This document shows positions 20,821 through 32,521 of a stretch of 64,000 nucleotides of DNA, piece after piece. The notes under the pieces are model-generated. The model did no database searches. It was not told the DNA's origin and saw nothing but the letters and a program-made list of their open reading frames with translations. Both the position numbers and the translations under genes were made by a program. Source of the DNA: Liolophura sinensis (taxonomy: Eukaryota; Mollusca; Polyplacophora; Chitonida; Chitonidae). The stretch covers positions 49,657,682 through 49,721,681 of the forward strand of contig NC_088300.1 in assembly GCF_032854445.1 (NCBI RefSeq). The letters are read 5' to 3'. Within the stretch, counting starts at the first letter, position 1. Each line of letters begins with the position of its first letter.

Positions 20821-23800
20821 GAATCAGCTGGTCAACGTGAGGAAACCTCACAATTGTCATGCTTTGCATGATATTCAGGAAAGACGGCAGACAAGTCATC
20901 ATCAGTCATCGATCGTGTTGATGTGGCTGGAAGTCAGGGTAACATAACTGTACTGCTATCAGTGTGTTCTAAGCTGGGGCAGGTGTGGGGCAGGATATTT
21001 CTCATGTACACATCAAATACTCCATGTTATTCAGACACGGCTTTAAATTAACCAGCTGTGTACAACACGATACGTTCTCTCTGACCTTTCTCTGTCTACA
21101 AAAATAAATTGTTAAGTACGACGTTAAACCTCAAGCACTCACGCACTCACTCTACGAAAATATTTGTATCTTTCAGGGAGCGAGCTATGACCAAATGGTG
21201 AAAGGGATACAGAATGGATTGTTGTTAGAGATAAGGATGTCTAGGCTTTGCCTACCCTAAGCTGATTTTTAGGTATGGCAGATTTATTCAAGCGTGACTA
21301 AGATTTTATTTTTTGTATGGTTTTACCCAGGAAACCCTATCTCCAGCGTTAGCCAATTAGCGGCGATTCTGTATCCCTTTAAAGTGATAAACCTTTCAAT
21401 CGCTAACACAAGAAGAGTATGTTCAAACGCATGTTTGGTCAGGAAAATCTATAAATCCTCGTTTGCACAGATCTTGGGGCCCAGGTGATAATAAACCATC
21501 GACGACGCTCGTGTGGTTATTTGTGCAGTCTATAACGTTCGTTGAAGAACACTCGTCTTCCACCAGTATAGTGTGCATATTTGTACATTCGCCAGTAACT
21601 TGTCAAAGGCCCATAGTTTACTCTGAGCACTCCAGTTTCCTCTTCCTATAAAATTGGCCCGTCATCGTGTATGTGAAAAGTGAAAAATTCTAATGTTGCC
21701 ATAAGGCTGTAAACAACAATCAAGTAAATAACTTTCAATGCTGGAATTTTGACGGTAGTAAAATGATAGCTTTCAAAAATTAAATCCTGATATTGTACAT
21801 ATGCATAAATAATAAAAACGTGTGTTCTCAACACTGTAGCATTCTCACTAGTTACCTGAACACTGCCCTGATTGGCGTTTGAGGTTACCTCTGAATCCAG
21901 CCCCCACAGGGGCCGCGTTGGCTTTATGACATGGTCTGTTTGGTTAAAACCGCGACCTCCGCGGGAATCGCCAAGATCGTGGTCTAGATGGCCGGTATCA
22001 GTCACCATAGAGTAGAAAAAAATCTGATGAGCTGAACGTTTGTGAACTTAAGTTCCTGAAGATTTATGCCTCTGAAACACATTGAGACAGGTGATCGGTA
22101 ATTCAATGTTAGCAAAGGTTGCCTACAACCTATGACATGTCTCATGATACAGCATGATTGTTTTACCTTTCGCGACAAAAGAGTACGAAACCCTATTGGC
22201 CTCTCACAGGAGTGATTAGCAGCTTGGACCTTAATAACACGGCTGAGAAGGTTTGTACGGCAATGGTGTAACCCAGTTGTAGTTATCTGCCCTGCTTTCC
22301 TGGTTATTTATCAGTGCTCTTGGCGGATTAAAATTTAAAAATGTGTATGGTACTGGACCTTAAGGACCTTATGCTACAAGAAAGTGTTTGACAATGTCGC
22401 CGGAAGCGTGACCATTCGTACTGAGAGAGGGGAGTTGAAACAAAACAAAGACAGCCGATCATCGGAGTCCTGTAACTTAACTTAAATTTCTAACTGAACT
22501 ACTTTACTGCTGCTGATGAATCATGTGTTCACTGTTGTGATCCGAGCCATACACGTGCTGTATTTTGTGTTTGCTGTAAGTGTCATAACTTTTGTATGGG
22601 ATAGCCTTTAAGCTTATATAATATAAGTTTTCATTGCTAACCTTTTGTATGGGATAACCTCTCAAGTAAGATCCTCCATTTGTGATATGCTGCATTCTTA
22701 TGTTTGTCTTTGGCGAAATTACTGATGTATTACCATTTAGCCTAAATATAAGTTTTCAGCGCTCAAGCTTTTCGGAAAGGTACAGGATGGTAAGGACGCC
22801 ATTTTGTATAATATATCAATGTTACTATTTATCTTGTACTGAATATTCCTTATATCTGAGAAACAAAATGACAATTGTATAAATGGTTGAACTGTAAGGC
22901 TGGGTGAAACCCTGAGACAAAATCTGTGGAATGTGACAAAGTGAAATGGAAAAAGAGTGTACCGGGTATCAGTTTGTATATATAATGAAATTATATTTTG
23001 TCTTGATGATTTATTAAGAGATATTTATATTCATGCATTGTTTCTCATTGTTTTCAAAGATGTTGAACGTGTACATCTGTGTAAATATGCAACACTATAT
23101 TTTATCTTCACGAAAAGGTAATTTTGCAGTAATTATGTTCCATCAAAGAAGACATTTATATGTCATTTAAAATCTCTTCCGTTCTAGTCATGGAGTGCCT
23201 CTTAATCAGAATAAACCATATTGTATAATGCTCACCCACCGACGAAACGGCTGTCGGTCGTTTAAATCCGTAAGCCCTGGACAACTGGAATTAAGTTACA
23301 GAGTTTTGTCAAGAGTTTTCCTCAACTATAAGAATGTTTTAGATGCGTCGTACCACACTTACCAAATAAGTGAACGTCGTCACATTTAACAAATTGTAAC
23401 ATGAAAAAAGTCTCCAATAGCTTTGCGGAACCAGACATCAACTTAGCATCGCTTCGATCGCTTTGTGAAGTCACCTAAGGTTTTTGGTTTGTTATTTGAA
23501 CTGTAAATGGTACATGTTCATCTCTAAGAATAATGATCTAGAAGGCAGAACATAGCACAGCGGGAATTGTCCTTCGTTGCTGAAGAGTGCCGGTACATAA
23601 TGAAATCCCCGGATGAAAATATCCCGGGATAAATATCACGCCTTATACAATCTTGTATTGATCCATCTGGTATACTCCCCAGCTTTTTCCACCGTTAGGC
23701 TGAGTGCATTGGAAATGCAGTGTATACATGTAGATAAATAATGGTTATATACGGGCTATTTAGAAACTGGACAATGTGTGTGCAATCAGATGTAAGGTAA

Positions 23801-24641
23801 AACAAGCTATAACGTGAAACTGATGAATGCTGGAAGACTGTATCAGTCCAGAACTTATCCCGGAATTAGTACAACAACTCCCTGTTAGAATATACCTGAA
23901 AATATCATAATCGCTAATATCTAAGATGTAAGCATCTCACGTTAATCGAAAACGTGCTAAATTGGTAAGTGCCTTTTTAATGATTTAGCATCTAGAGCAT
24001 GATCTCTGATTCTAATAAGTGGTTTGACACTTTGTAACTTTTCTCTGTAGGCTGTAGACTAAACCTTTTAATTTTTAGTCAGCGTGTCTTGTCACAGAAT
24101 AGTGTAGAAAATGTAAGTATTTCTTACAAACTATTTCATGGCCCAGTCTTCAGCTGTCAGGACAGGAATCCATAGTTTCCTCTGTAAGCTATATTTTATA
24201 CCTTTTACAGGAATAATATTATATGATGTTCAAAGTTTTTCGTGACCAGATGACAAAACCTTCCTTTGTCGAACGGTGCAGCCTTCATACTGCAATACGA
24301 AGAAAGATCACAAAATCTCAGTTAGTACTATTAACACTGACTGGACCGGTAATTGGCCCATGTCGTTATCTCGCAATATCTCCACTGCATCTTTGAGAAA
24401 GGGAGCCATTTAAGATACATTTTTCATACAAAGATGTTACCACTGATTCCAGTGCTCATTGTTAACAACTACCATGCTGACATGGAAGATACAACTCCAT
24501 ACACGCACACATGAAGGAAAACTCGACTGCCACATATCAAAGATATTCTGGTCCCAAACTGCGGTTGACGGCTTTTTGCGAATAATGGGATTGGTACTTC
24601 ACTATGTCAAATTTTATGATGGATTGTTGTCAAAGACAGGT
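20821..24641. other. Receptor 3' region and intergenic DNA, no further gene seen (copy A)
   Basis: An AATAAA at 21103-21108, 283 bp after the stop, is a plausible polyadenylation signal, but it lies at the start of a SINE-2 tail (TTGTTAAGTACGACGTTAAA) at about 21108-21150, so the signal may come from the element. The remaining 3.5 kb is AT-rich with only short featureless frames. It matches 60157-64000 in copy B with about one difference per 100 bp by eye. Confidence 0.5.
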
Positions 24642-25859
24642 TCGATTTTTTCAGTAGGGGAAAGAATATAGCAACTGTTTTGAGCCATTGGTTTGGATGG
24701 CGCTAGTATTGATGACAATATTTGTCAGTTATAAGGATACATGATTTTCGAACAGTTATCGTATATATACAGTCGTTGTTTGGATAAAGGGTGTCTTGGA
24801 ATTAGCTTGTGTGATCGGTTGAGTTGTGTTCATGGCTTTGCTACGTGAATGCGAACACGATTTGATTCCTTTTTTGTACTAACAGTGATTTGAAATGCAT
24901 TTTCACAGTTAACAGTTGGTTAACATCGTTGTCAGAGAGACTGTCAGACTGTGTACATGGTGGCTGCATGATGGGAGTTCGTGTAATATCTTGTTGATGG
25001 CAAATGTTCATTGACAGCGCATGTAGATGCCGTTTTTGTACATGAAACCTGCATTTCCCCGATTTGCATATACTTATTGTGACAATTTTTATGTGCTCTC
25101 CAGTTTTTTTTTTCATTATTGCCATGAAAGAAAATAGAATCCCTTGTAAACAGAACGAAAAAATGTACTGAATAATTTATTAATAACCCAGGCAAATTTC
25201 ATGTTTGCTATCATGATGCAATGAGTGCTATTTGCCGACTATCTTCCTCAAACAAACCGCCCACACTCGCCATCAATCTCTCCTGCCAGAAATGTAGGTT
25301 TGTCCATAACACTCTGAACTGATAAAGCTTTGGGGGAGCGGCTTCGATGTAGTATCGTCGAGAGTTTTCATGGCAAGCAGAAGATCAACAGCTTAAAGAG
25401 GAGAATCACCTGGTTACACATTTACCGAGGATCATTTATCACCATTTTTGTGGCTGAGTATGTCATGTGTTACAAGCTCTACTACAACTGCCTATCACCA
25501 TGCGAGGCACTTAGGGTACCTACCTTTGTACGCTTTGGGTGAAGTGTTTATTTCAACTATAACAAACCAGGTGACAGAATGAAGGTCGGTGAATGGCTGC
25601 TAGTATTTAACGACGAAGATATCACCGTGGCATATTAAGGATCATCTTAACACACATGCGGAAAAACGCTTCATGGTTTGCTCCAACAAAGGGATAACCA
25701 TTAAAGCCTTTCCAGTGATAAAAACCACAAAAATTCACATTAGGGAAATTATTTCTTTCTCAGGACTGTCTAATATTTTCTCCCACGCCTTCAATCACGT
25801 GACAATAGGCCCATGAACATGGTTGCATATAATAGTCACGTAACCCGCTCTTTGCTGAC
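24642..25859. other. Intergenic sequence, start of the single-copy segment
   Basis: From here to 37597 the sequence has only one copy in the window. No gene or repeat array was recognised; the open frames are under 100 codons and featureless. Whether the duplication continues past 24641 cannot be tested, because copy B is cut by the window end. Confidence 0.5.
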
Positions 25860-26170
25860 AAGAAATTGAGCGTCACATTTAAGGTAACCGGACATTTTTT
25901 AAATATTCGTTGATAACAAAACATGTGAGATAAAGGCCATTACCTAAATCTTCATCGGTAACAAACAGGACAGATATAGGCCATTTTCTTTATCTTCATC
26001 GGTAACAAATATGCCCGACACTGACCATTACCTAGACCTTGATTGGTGACAACCATGCCAGATACCGGTCATTACTTAGATCTACGCTGATAAGAAATTA
26101 AACGTGACATTTGAGGGAACCATTCATTATTAATATATTTGTTGATAATAAATTAAACAGTCCGGTTATC
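25860..26170. repeat. Degenerate tandem repeat, about 55-60-bp unit
   Basis: A pattern of GGCCATTACCTAAATCTTCA-like sequence, then TCGGTAACAAA, then a variable GACAGATA-like block recurs four to five times with substantial divergence between about 25880 and 26165. It is an old array with no coding signal. Confidence 0.6.
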
Positions 26171-26189
26171 GGCGATTATCAGATGAATG

Positions 26190-26512
26190 AGTGAGTGGGT
26201 GCGTGCTTGGGGTTAAACGTCGTACTTATTTCAGTCATATGACGATGAAGGAGTCCTTAGAGAGCATGTAATGTACCTCCTTGTTGCAGGACGGATTTCC
26301 GCGGCTCTTTCATCTAGTGCTGCTTCACTGATACGACGTAGGTGAGTAAGCTGACCCGTCCGAGCCATTATACGGATACGGGTCAACCAGTGTTGCACTA
26401 TCTCCATTATGCTGAACACCAAACGAGGAAGTCACAACTTCCTCTTTTAAGGTTGCCCCTGGATCTACCACATCCCGAAGCGGGCGCTTTACCAACTGTG
26501 TTTTTGGGACAG
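26190..26512 (-). mobile_element. SINE-2, most complete copy with tRNA-like head
   Basis: The left end carries a TGGGGTTAAACGTCGTACTT tail. The body blocks match 5600-5885 (CAGTCATATGACGATGAAGG, GTGCTGCTTCACTGATACGA, GAGCCATTATACGGATACGG, TGCTGAACACCAAACGAGGA). The right end read on the minus strand begins CAGTTGGTAAAGCGCCCGCT, an A-box and anticodon-arm shape, followed by a GGTAGATCCAGGGG T-arm-like stretch. This identifies the family as tRNA-derived. Confidence 0.8.
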
Positions 26513-27304
26513 GCATATCCGTAAAGAAGAACTGCTATTTAGAAGCACCAAGCCTTTTATAAAGATAGCAAGGCTTTTAAAACAACTCTGTAAGACATAG
26601 CAGTATGGTGCCCAGGACTGACCATCAGCACATAAATAACCAACAACCACCTGAGAACCAAGCTCCCACTTGCCTGACTGCCACTTTACACCCAGATGTT
26701 CATCAAGTCCACAATTATTTGCACACCTCATAACCACATTGTCTTCAAACAAGGGTGAAACATACGTAAGTCGTGGGTAGGGTGTGAAGCACCGACCAAA
26801 TGAATGTAGAGAATAAAACTCTTGTATATTTTCAATTTCGAATAGTATTTTACCATTTCATTGCATAAAGATTGTTTTCAATAAAACACATCTTATTTTT
26901 TCCCTTTACTGGCCTAAGGTTGCATTGTATTTCAACAAAAAAGGTGATTGTTTATTGCAAAATGAAAACTATCAATTTATTTTCCTTAGCTTGCTCTGGA
27001 CATCATATAGGTGAAAAAAAGTTTTAGCACGTAGTTAAACGCAAATCAAATAAATGAAATTCTGAAAAATATGTTTTAACACACTAGGTGTCAAATATTA
27101 GGTCACTGGTAACTTACATATTCAAAATGAGCTCTACAATAAAACTTTTTGAGCCTTCAGTTACTTCATAAAAAGAAAAAGATACGCAGTATGCTTATTT
27201 ACTGCTAAATTACTTCCATTCGTAAATGAGGCCAAGATTTAGTGTTAGGATGGGGAGACTACTTTTTGTGTCGTATTACCTTCATGGTGTCCATTTCGAG
27301 ACTC
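26513..27304. other. Intergenic sequence, no gene seen
   Basis: AT-rich sequence without a credible coding frame, RNA gene or array. Confidence 0.5.
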
Positions 27305-27508
27305 AAGGCCTCCGTTGTCGAATGGTTAGCGTGCTAGGGTAGCACAATGTCTGGGGCGCCGCTCACCAAAGCGGTCGTTGTGAGTGCAAGTCGAACCCCT
27401 GCTGGCTTCCTTCCCGGTCCTTCCCCGTGAACTCCCCTGTGGTTTCCCCCGATCATAATGCCTATCGCCGTCATGTACGGCGTAAAACACCCATCAAACA
27501 AATAAATT
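27305..27508 (+). mobile_element. SINE-1 variant, near full length
   Basis: Starts with AAGGCCTCCGTTGTCGAATG, similar to the SINE-1 head, with GCGGTCGTTGTGAGTGCAAG in the B-box position. It ends in TACGGCGTAAAACACCCATC and an AAACAAATAAAT tail. It is more diverged than 3696-3955. The minus-strand frame through it is not a gene. Confidence 0.85.
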
Positions 27509-27869
27509 CCAAGTCCGGAGGAGATTCCTTGAGCTCTATTAACATCTCGGAGCTCAACATTGAACTTGCCATCCATGACTTCTTCACAATGAATAGTACA
27601 TTTAATACATCAAGTAATTTTCCTCTTTCTGAGATCTTTCGAATCAATTTCCATCAAGTTAGGATGAATTCATGAAAACAAGACGGAAGAATGCTTGCCA
27701 GGTCTCGCCTTAATTCAAAAGAAACTACAGAATAAATGAACACAGGGACACAAAAATTAAGCGCTTCCTATGTTCGTCTTATTCAACGAATTGTTCTTGA
27801 TAATCGGCCTGTTGATTATGGTGGGCGTGCATTTGTCGAATGAATAGATACATCCTAAATGCTCACGTA
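27509..27869. other. Intergenic sequence, no gene seen
   Basis: Nothing recognised between the SINE-1 and the minisatellite that follows. Confidence 0.5.
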
Positions 27870-28875
27870 GAAAGATCAAGTACAACAGATGTGCTGGAGT
27901 AGCACAGCAGATGTGCTTGAGTAGAATGAAGAGTTACAACTAGTGTGCTCGTGTTGAATAATTAGGTACAACTAGAGTGCTCGTGTTGAATGATTAGATA
28001 CAACGAGAGTGTTCGTGTTAAATGATTAGGTACAACGAGAATGCTCGTGCAGAATTAACGTGCACAACTGTTATGCTCGTTTTAAATGAACAGGTACCAC
28101 TAATCTGCTGGTGTAGAATGAACAGGTACTACTAGTGTGCTTGTGTAGATTGAACAGGTACAGCTAGTCTGCTGGTGTAGAATGAACAGGTACAACTAGT
28201 CTGCTGGTGTAGAATGAACAGTCACAACTAGTCTGCTGGTGTAGAATGGACAGGTACAACTACTTTGCTGGGGTAGAATGAACAGTTACAACTAGTCTGC
28301 TGGTTTAGAATGAACAGTTACAACTAGTCTGCCGGTGTAGAATGAACAGGTACAACTAGTCTGCTGGTGTAGGATGAACAGATACAACTAGTGTGCTGTG
28401 TAGAATGAACAGTTACAACTAGTGTGCTGGTGTAGAATGAACAGTTACAACTGGTATTCTCGTGCTGAACGAAAATGTAAAACTAATGTGTTCGCTTGGA
28501 ATGAACAGTTTGCTCGTTTAGAATAAATAGATACAGCTAATGCACTCATTTAGGCTGAACGGGTACAATTAAGGTTCTCTTGTAGAACGAATGGGAAAAC
28601 TTAGTATGCTCGTGTAGAATGAACAGCTTATGTGCTCATGCAGATTGAACAAGCACTATTAGTGCGCTGGTGTAGAATGAATGGGTACAATCAAGGTACG
28701 CTTTTAGAATGAGTAGGTACAACTATTGTGCTGGTGTAGAATGAACAGTTTCAACTGGAATTCTCGTGCTGAACTAAAATGTAAAACTAATGTGTTCGCT
28801 CGGAATGAACAGGTACAGCTGTTGTACTTGTGTAAAATAAACAGGTTCAACCTGTGGGCTCGTGTTGCTTGAACA
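27870..28875. repeat. 32-bp minisatellite, about 30 units
   Basis: Unit near AACAGGTACAACTAGTCTGC followed by TGGTGTAGAATG. Units at 28080-28450 are closely alike; those toward both ends are strongly diverged (GTGCTCGTGTTGAAT type). The 32-bp period shifts the reading frame at each unit, so it is not a protein repeat. Younger units in the centre and older ones at the edges fit ordinary array turnover. Confidence 0.92.
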
Positions 28876-29124
28876 AGTACTAGAATGCGTTTATTCCCGT
28901 TCCACATACTCGTAGTAAATTATTACCATGCAGGCTGTAAACTATTTATCCAGTATCTTATCATCCAAAACAAAGAAATGTCTGAATGGCACGAGGAAAA
29001 CATTCACACCTGCATAGCCAGGTTATTACCTCCTGACGATATCAACTCTCTCTGCATACTGCCGGGTTGGTTAATACCTAAGACTTTAAAAATGATGCTT
29101 GTTCCTGCCTGGTTTGGCACTCAG
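28876..29124. other. Intergenic sequence, no gene seen
   Basis: Short interval between the 32-bp array and a SINE-2 fragment, with an 82-codon plus-strand frame that shows no recognisable features. Confidence 0.4.
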
Positions 29125-29240
29125 TACAGATAAATTAGAGCAAGGAAACACAAGTTGTTGGCTAGGTGTCAGTGTAATGACTGGATGGGGTGTTACGTCT
29201 GGTGTCTTCGGCATGATACTGCATATACACATATCCTGAG
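29125..29240 (+). mobile_element. SINE-2 fragment
   Basis: Contains AGAGCAAGGAAACA, GGTGTCAGTGTAATGACTGG, ATGGGGTGT and GTGTCTTCGGCATGATACT, matching the body seen at 3255-3335 and the reverse of 16550-16620. Both ends are lost. Confidence 0.7.
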
Positions 29241-30334
29241 TATCGAGATTACAATGGTTACAAATGCTGCAATCAAAATCAAAATCTCTTAAACATTCTC
29301 TCATAAAATCTTATGACAACCATATCTGAGTGCTCAGTGACGGTTGTGGCCTAAGCGGTGTGGCGCACTGCTATTTGTGAATTCGTGATGAAACGTTTTT
29401 GATTAAGTCGCTTGTAATTCAGCGGATTACTGGTTCTGAGAAATTCCTCTTTCACCTATTACGTCGACCCAGTCGAGAAAATGAAGACTCAGCGACAGGA
29501 ATACATGGCTACGGAGGCCTTTCTTCCGTAACATTTCGGCGCCTCTTCTACCATCCACACGTGATCAAAACATTTCAAGATTGAACAATCAAGACACAGA
29601 CACAGACAGTGATTGTATAGGAAACTGAATATATCCAGGCATAAGCATTCTGGTAACTCTGTTACAGAACCAAATGTAATTTCAAGGGAGGCCACTCTTT
29701 AGAGCGGAGCTCCTTAGGTCCTATGTGCATGAATATTGCAACAGCCATATGCAAACGGCGAGAATGCACTTTGTTATATATTGATCATCGCTACGTGTAT
29801 TTTTGCACACAAATAATTGCGGACTATTTCGAATATGAAGGCTGTGAAAAAAAACAAAACAAACAAAACAATTTCTCCCATTTTAGAAACATTAAACTCG
29901 TGTAACATCAAAAGATTTGTTCTTTAAAAAAATGGCGCATAAGCAGTGTGAATATAGACAAATCGGTTATGATGATCCAGGATGTGATGCTCAGATATTG
30001 GTTTTTGATTCAAATTTGTCCTTTTTGGTTGTTTGGATATGTTGATTGAATAGAGTGGGAACACACTCAGTTAACGCTCTCTTCATTCTGTTTGGTGATC
30101 CCTAAGAGTGAAAATGAATTTCTACCATGAACTGCTCACTATTAATCAATTTTTTGTGTGTGTCCTAAATAGATTTTGTATTAATCACAGGGACACATAC
30201 AATTGTAATAAATGGTTTATGGGAAATTGTCGTCTATACCAAGTACATTGTAAGCACATCCAGAAAAGATGTGTCAATCAAGATTTAATGAAGATTCATT
30301 TATACTTGTAAAACACTACACAAGACCCGCCCAA
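29241..30334. other. Intergenic sequence, no gene seen
   Basis: About 1.1 kb with only short open frames and no recognisable element. An A-rich tract lies near 29850. Confidence 0.5.
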
Positions 30335-30555
30335 TTTATCGAGGTGGTTAACGTGCCAGCGCGGTGCAATGACCCAGGAGCCTCTCACCAATGCGGTCGC
30401 TGTAAGTTCAGCTCATGTTGGCTAGATCACCGGCCGTGCGTGCGAAGGTCGCCCAGTAACCTGCGACTGGCCGTGGGTTTTCCCCCTTGCTTTGCCGGCT
30501 TTACTCCCGCCGTAATGCTGACCACCATCGTATAAGTGAAATATTCTTGAGTAGA
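30335..30555 (+). mobile_element. SINE-1 element, diverged
   Basis: Head-derived GGTTAACGTGCCAGCGCGGT, then AATGACCCAGGAGCCTCTCA, ATGCGGTCGCTGTAAGTTCA and a body ending TATAAGTGAAATATTCTTGA. The AAATAAATAAAT tail is lost. The plus-strand 88-codon frame here is SINE translation. Confidence 0.85.
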
Positions 30556-30744
30556 TACATTCAGAAAAAATCGCTGGCTTTTGACACCATACACGTAATC
30601 TAAGATTGTTTACATACTACTGTTGTCATGGGTAAAGGAAACCGGAATAAACCATCAAACTTTAAATTGCTTACTGATGAACTTTCCCACGTGTTACGTA
30701 CATGTGACTATATGTTCACCATACTGAAAGAAAAAACGTCAACA

Positions 30745-32203
<1,459 letters not shown>

Positions 32204-32380
32204 CTGTGCTCGTGTAATATATGCCTGTGCTCGTGCAACATACGACTTTGCTCGTGCAATATGTGCCTGTGCTCGTGCAATTAGTGCCTGCGCTCGTGTA
32301 ATATGTGCCTGTGCTCGTGTAATATATGCGTGTTCTCGTGCAATATATGCCTGTTCTCGTGTAATATATGCCTGTGCATA
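32204..32380. repeat. 21-bp minisatellite, about eight units
   Basis: Unit near TGTGCTCGTGTAATATATGC plus C. Since 21 is divisible by three, both strands are open: a plus-strand CARVIYA-type heptad and a minus-strand ITRAQAY-type heptad. Neither is attached to a unique domain. The array ends about 140 bp beyond the stop codon of the membrane protein, close to or just past its likely 3' end. Confidence 0.9.
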
Positions 32381-32413
32381 TAGGTCACCATACAATCCAA
32401 ACATTTCAATGCA

Positions 32414-32419
32414 TTTAAT
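32414..32419 (-). terminator. Possible polyadenylation signal of the membrane-protein gene
   Basis: ATTAAA on the minus strand about 105 bp past the stop. No AATAAA was seen on that strand nearby. If it is used, the transcript would end close to the edge of the 21-bp array. Confidence 0.3.
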
Positions 32420-32521
32420 TCAGTGGAAACAAAATCTAAAAATAATAAGTAAACATATTTTCAGATACAATTTTCAATAGTATTTCCTCTGATGCTCACT
32501 CTATTTTTTCAGTCACCATTT

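Larger units (their letters stand above)
1..24641 (+). repeat. Copy A of a very large direct duplication
   Basis: This whole segment is repeated in the same order and orientation at 37598-64000. Anchors: 62 pairs with 37659, 1620 with 39317, 4695 with 43060, 6857 with 45195, 13604 with 52773, 16345 with 55573, 19663 with 58999, and 24641 with 64000. Single-base differences are few in most lines, and only three fall in the 1158-base receptor gene. The left edge is the window edge, so the unit may start earlier. Larger differences from copy B are listed separately. It may be a true recent tandem duplication or a second haplotype left in the assembly. Confidence 0.97.
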
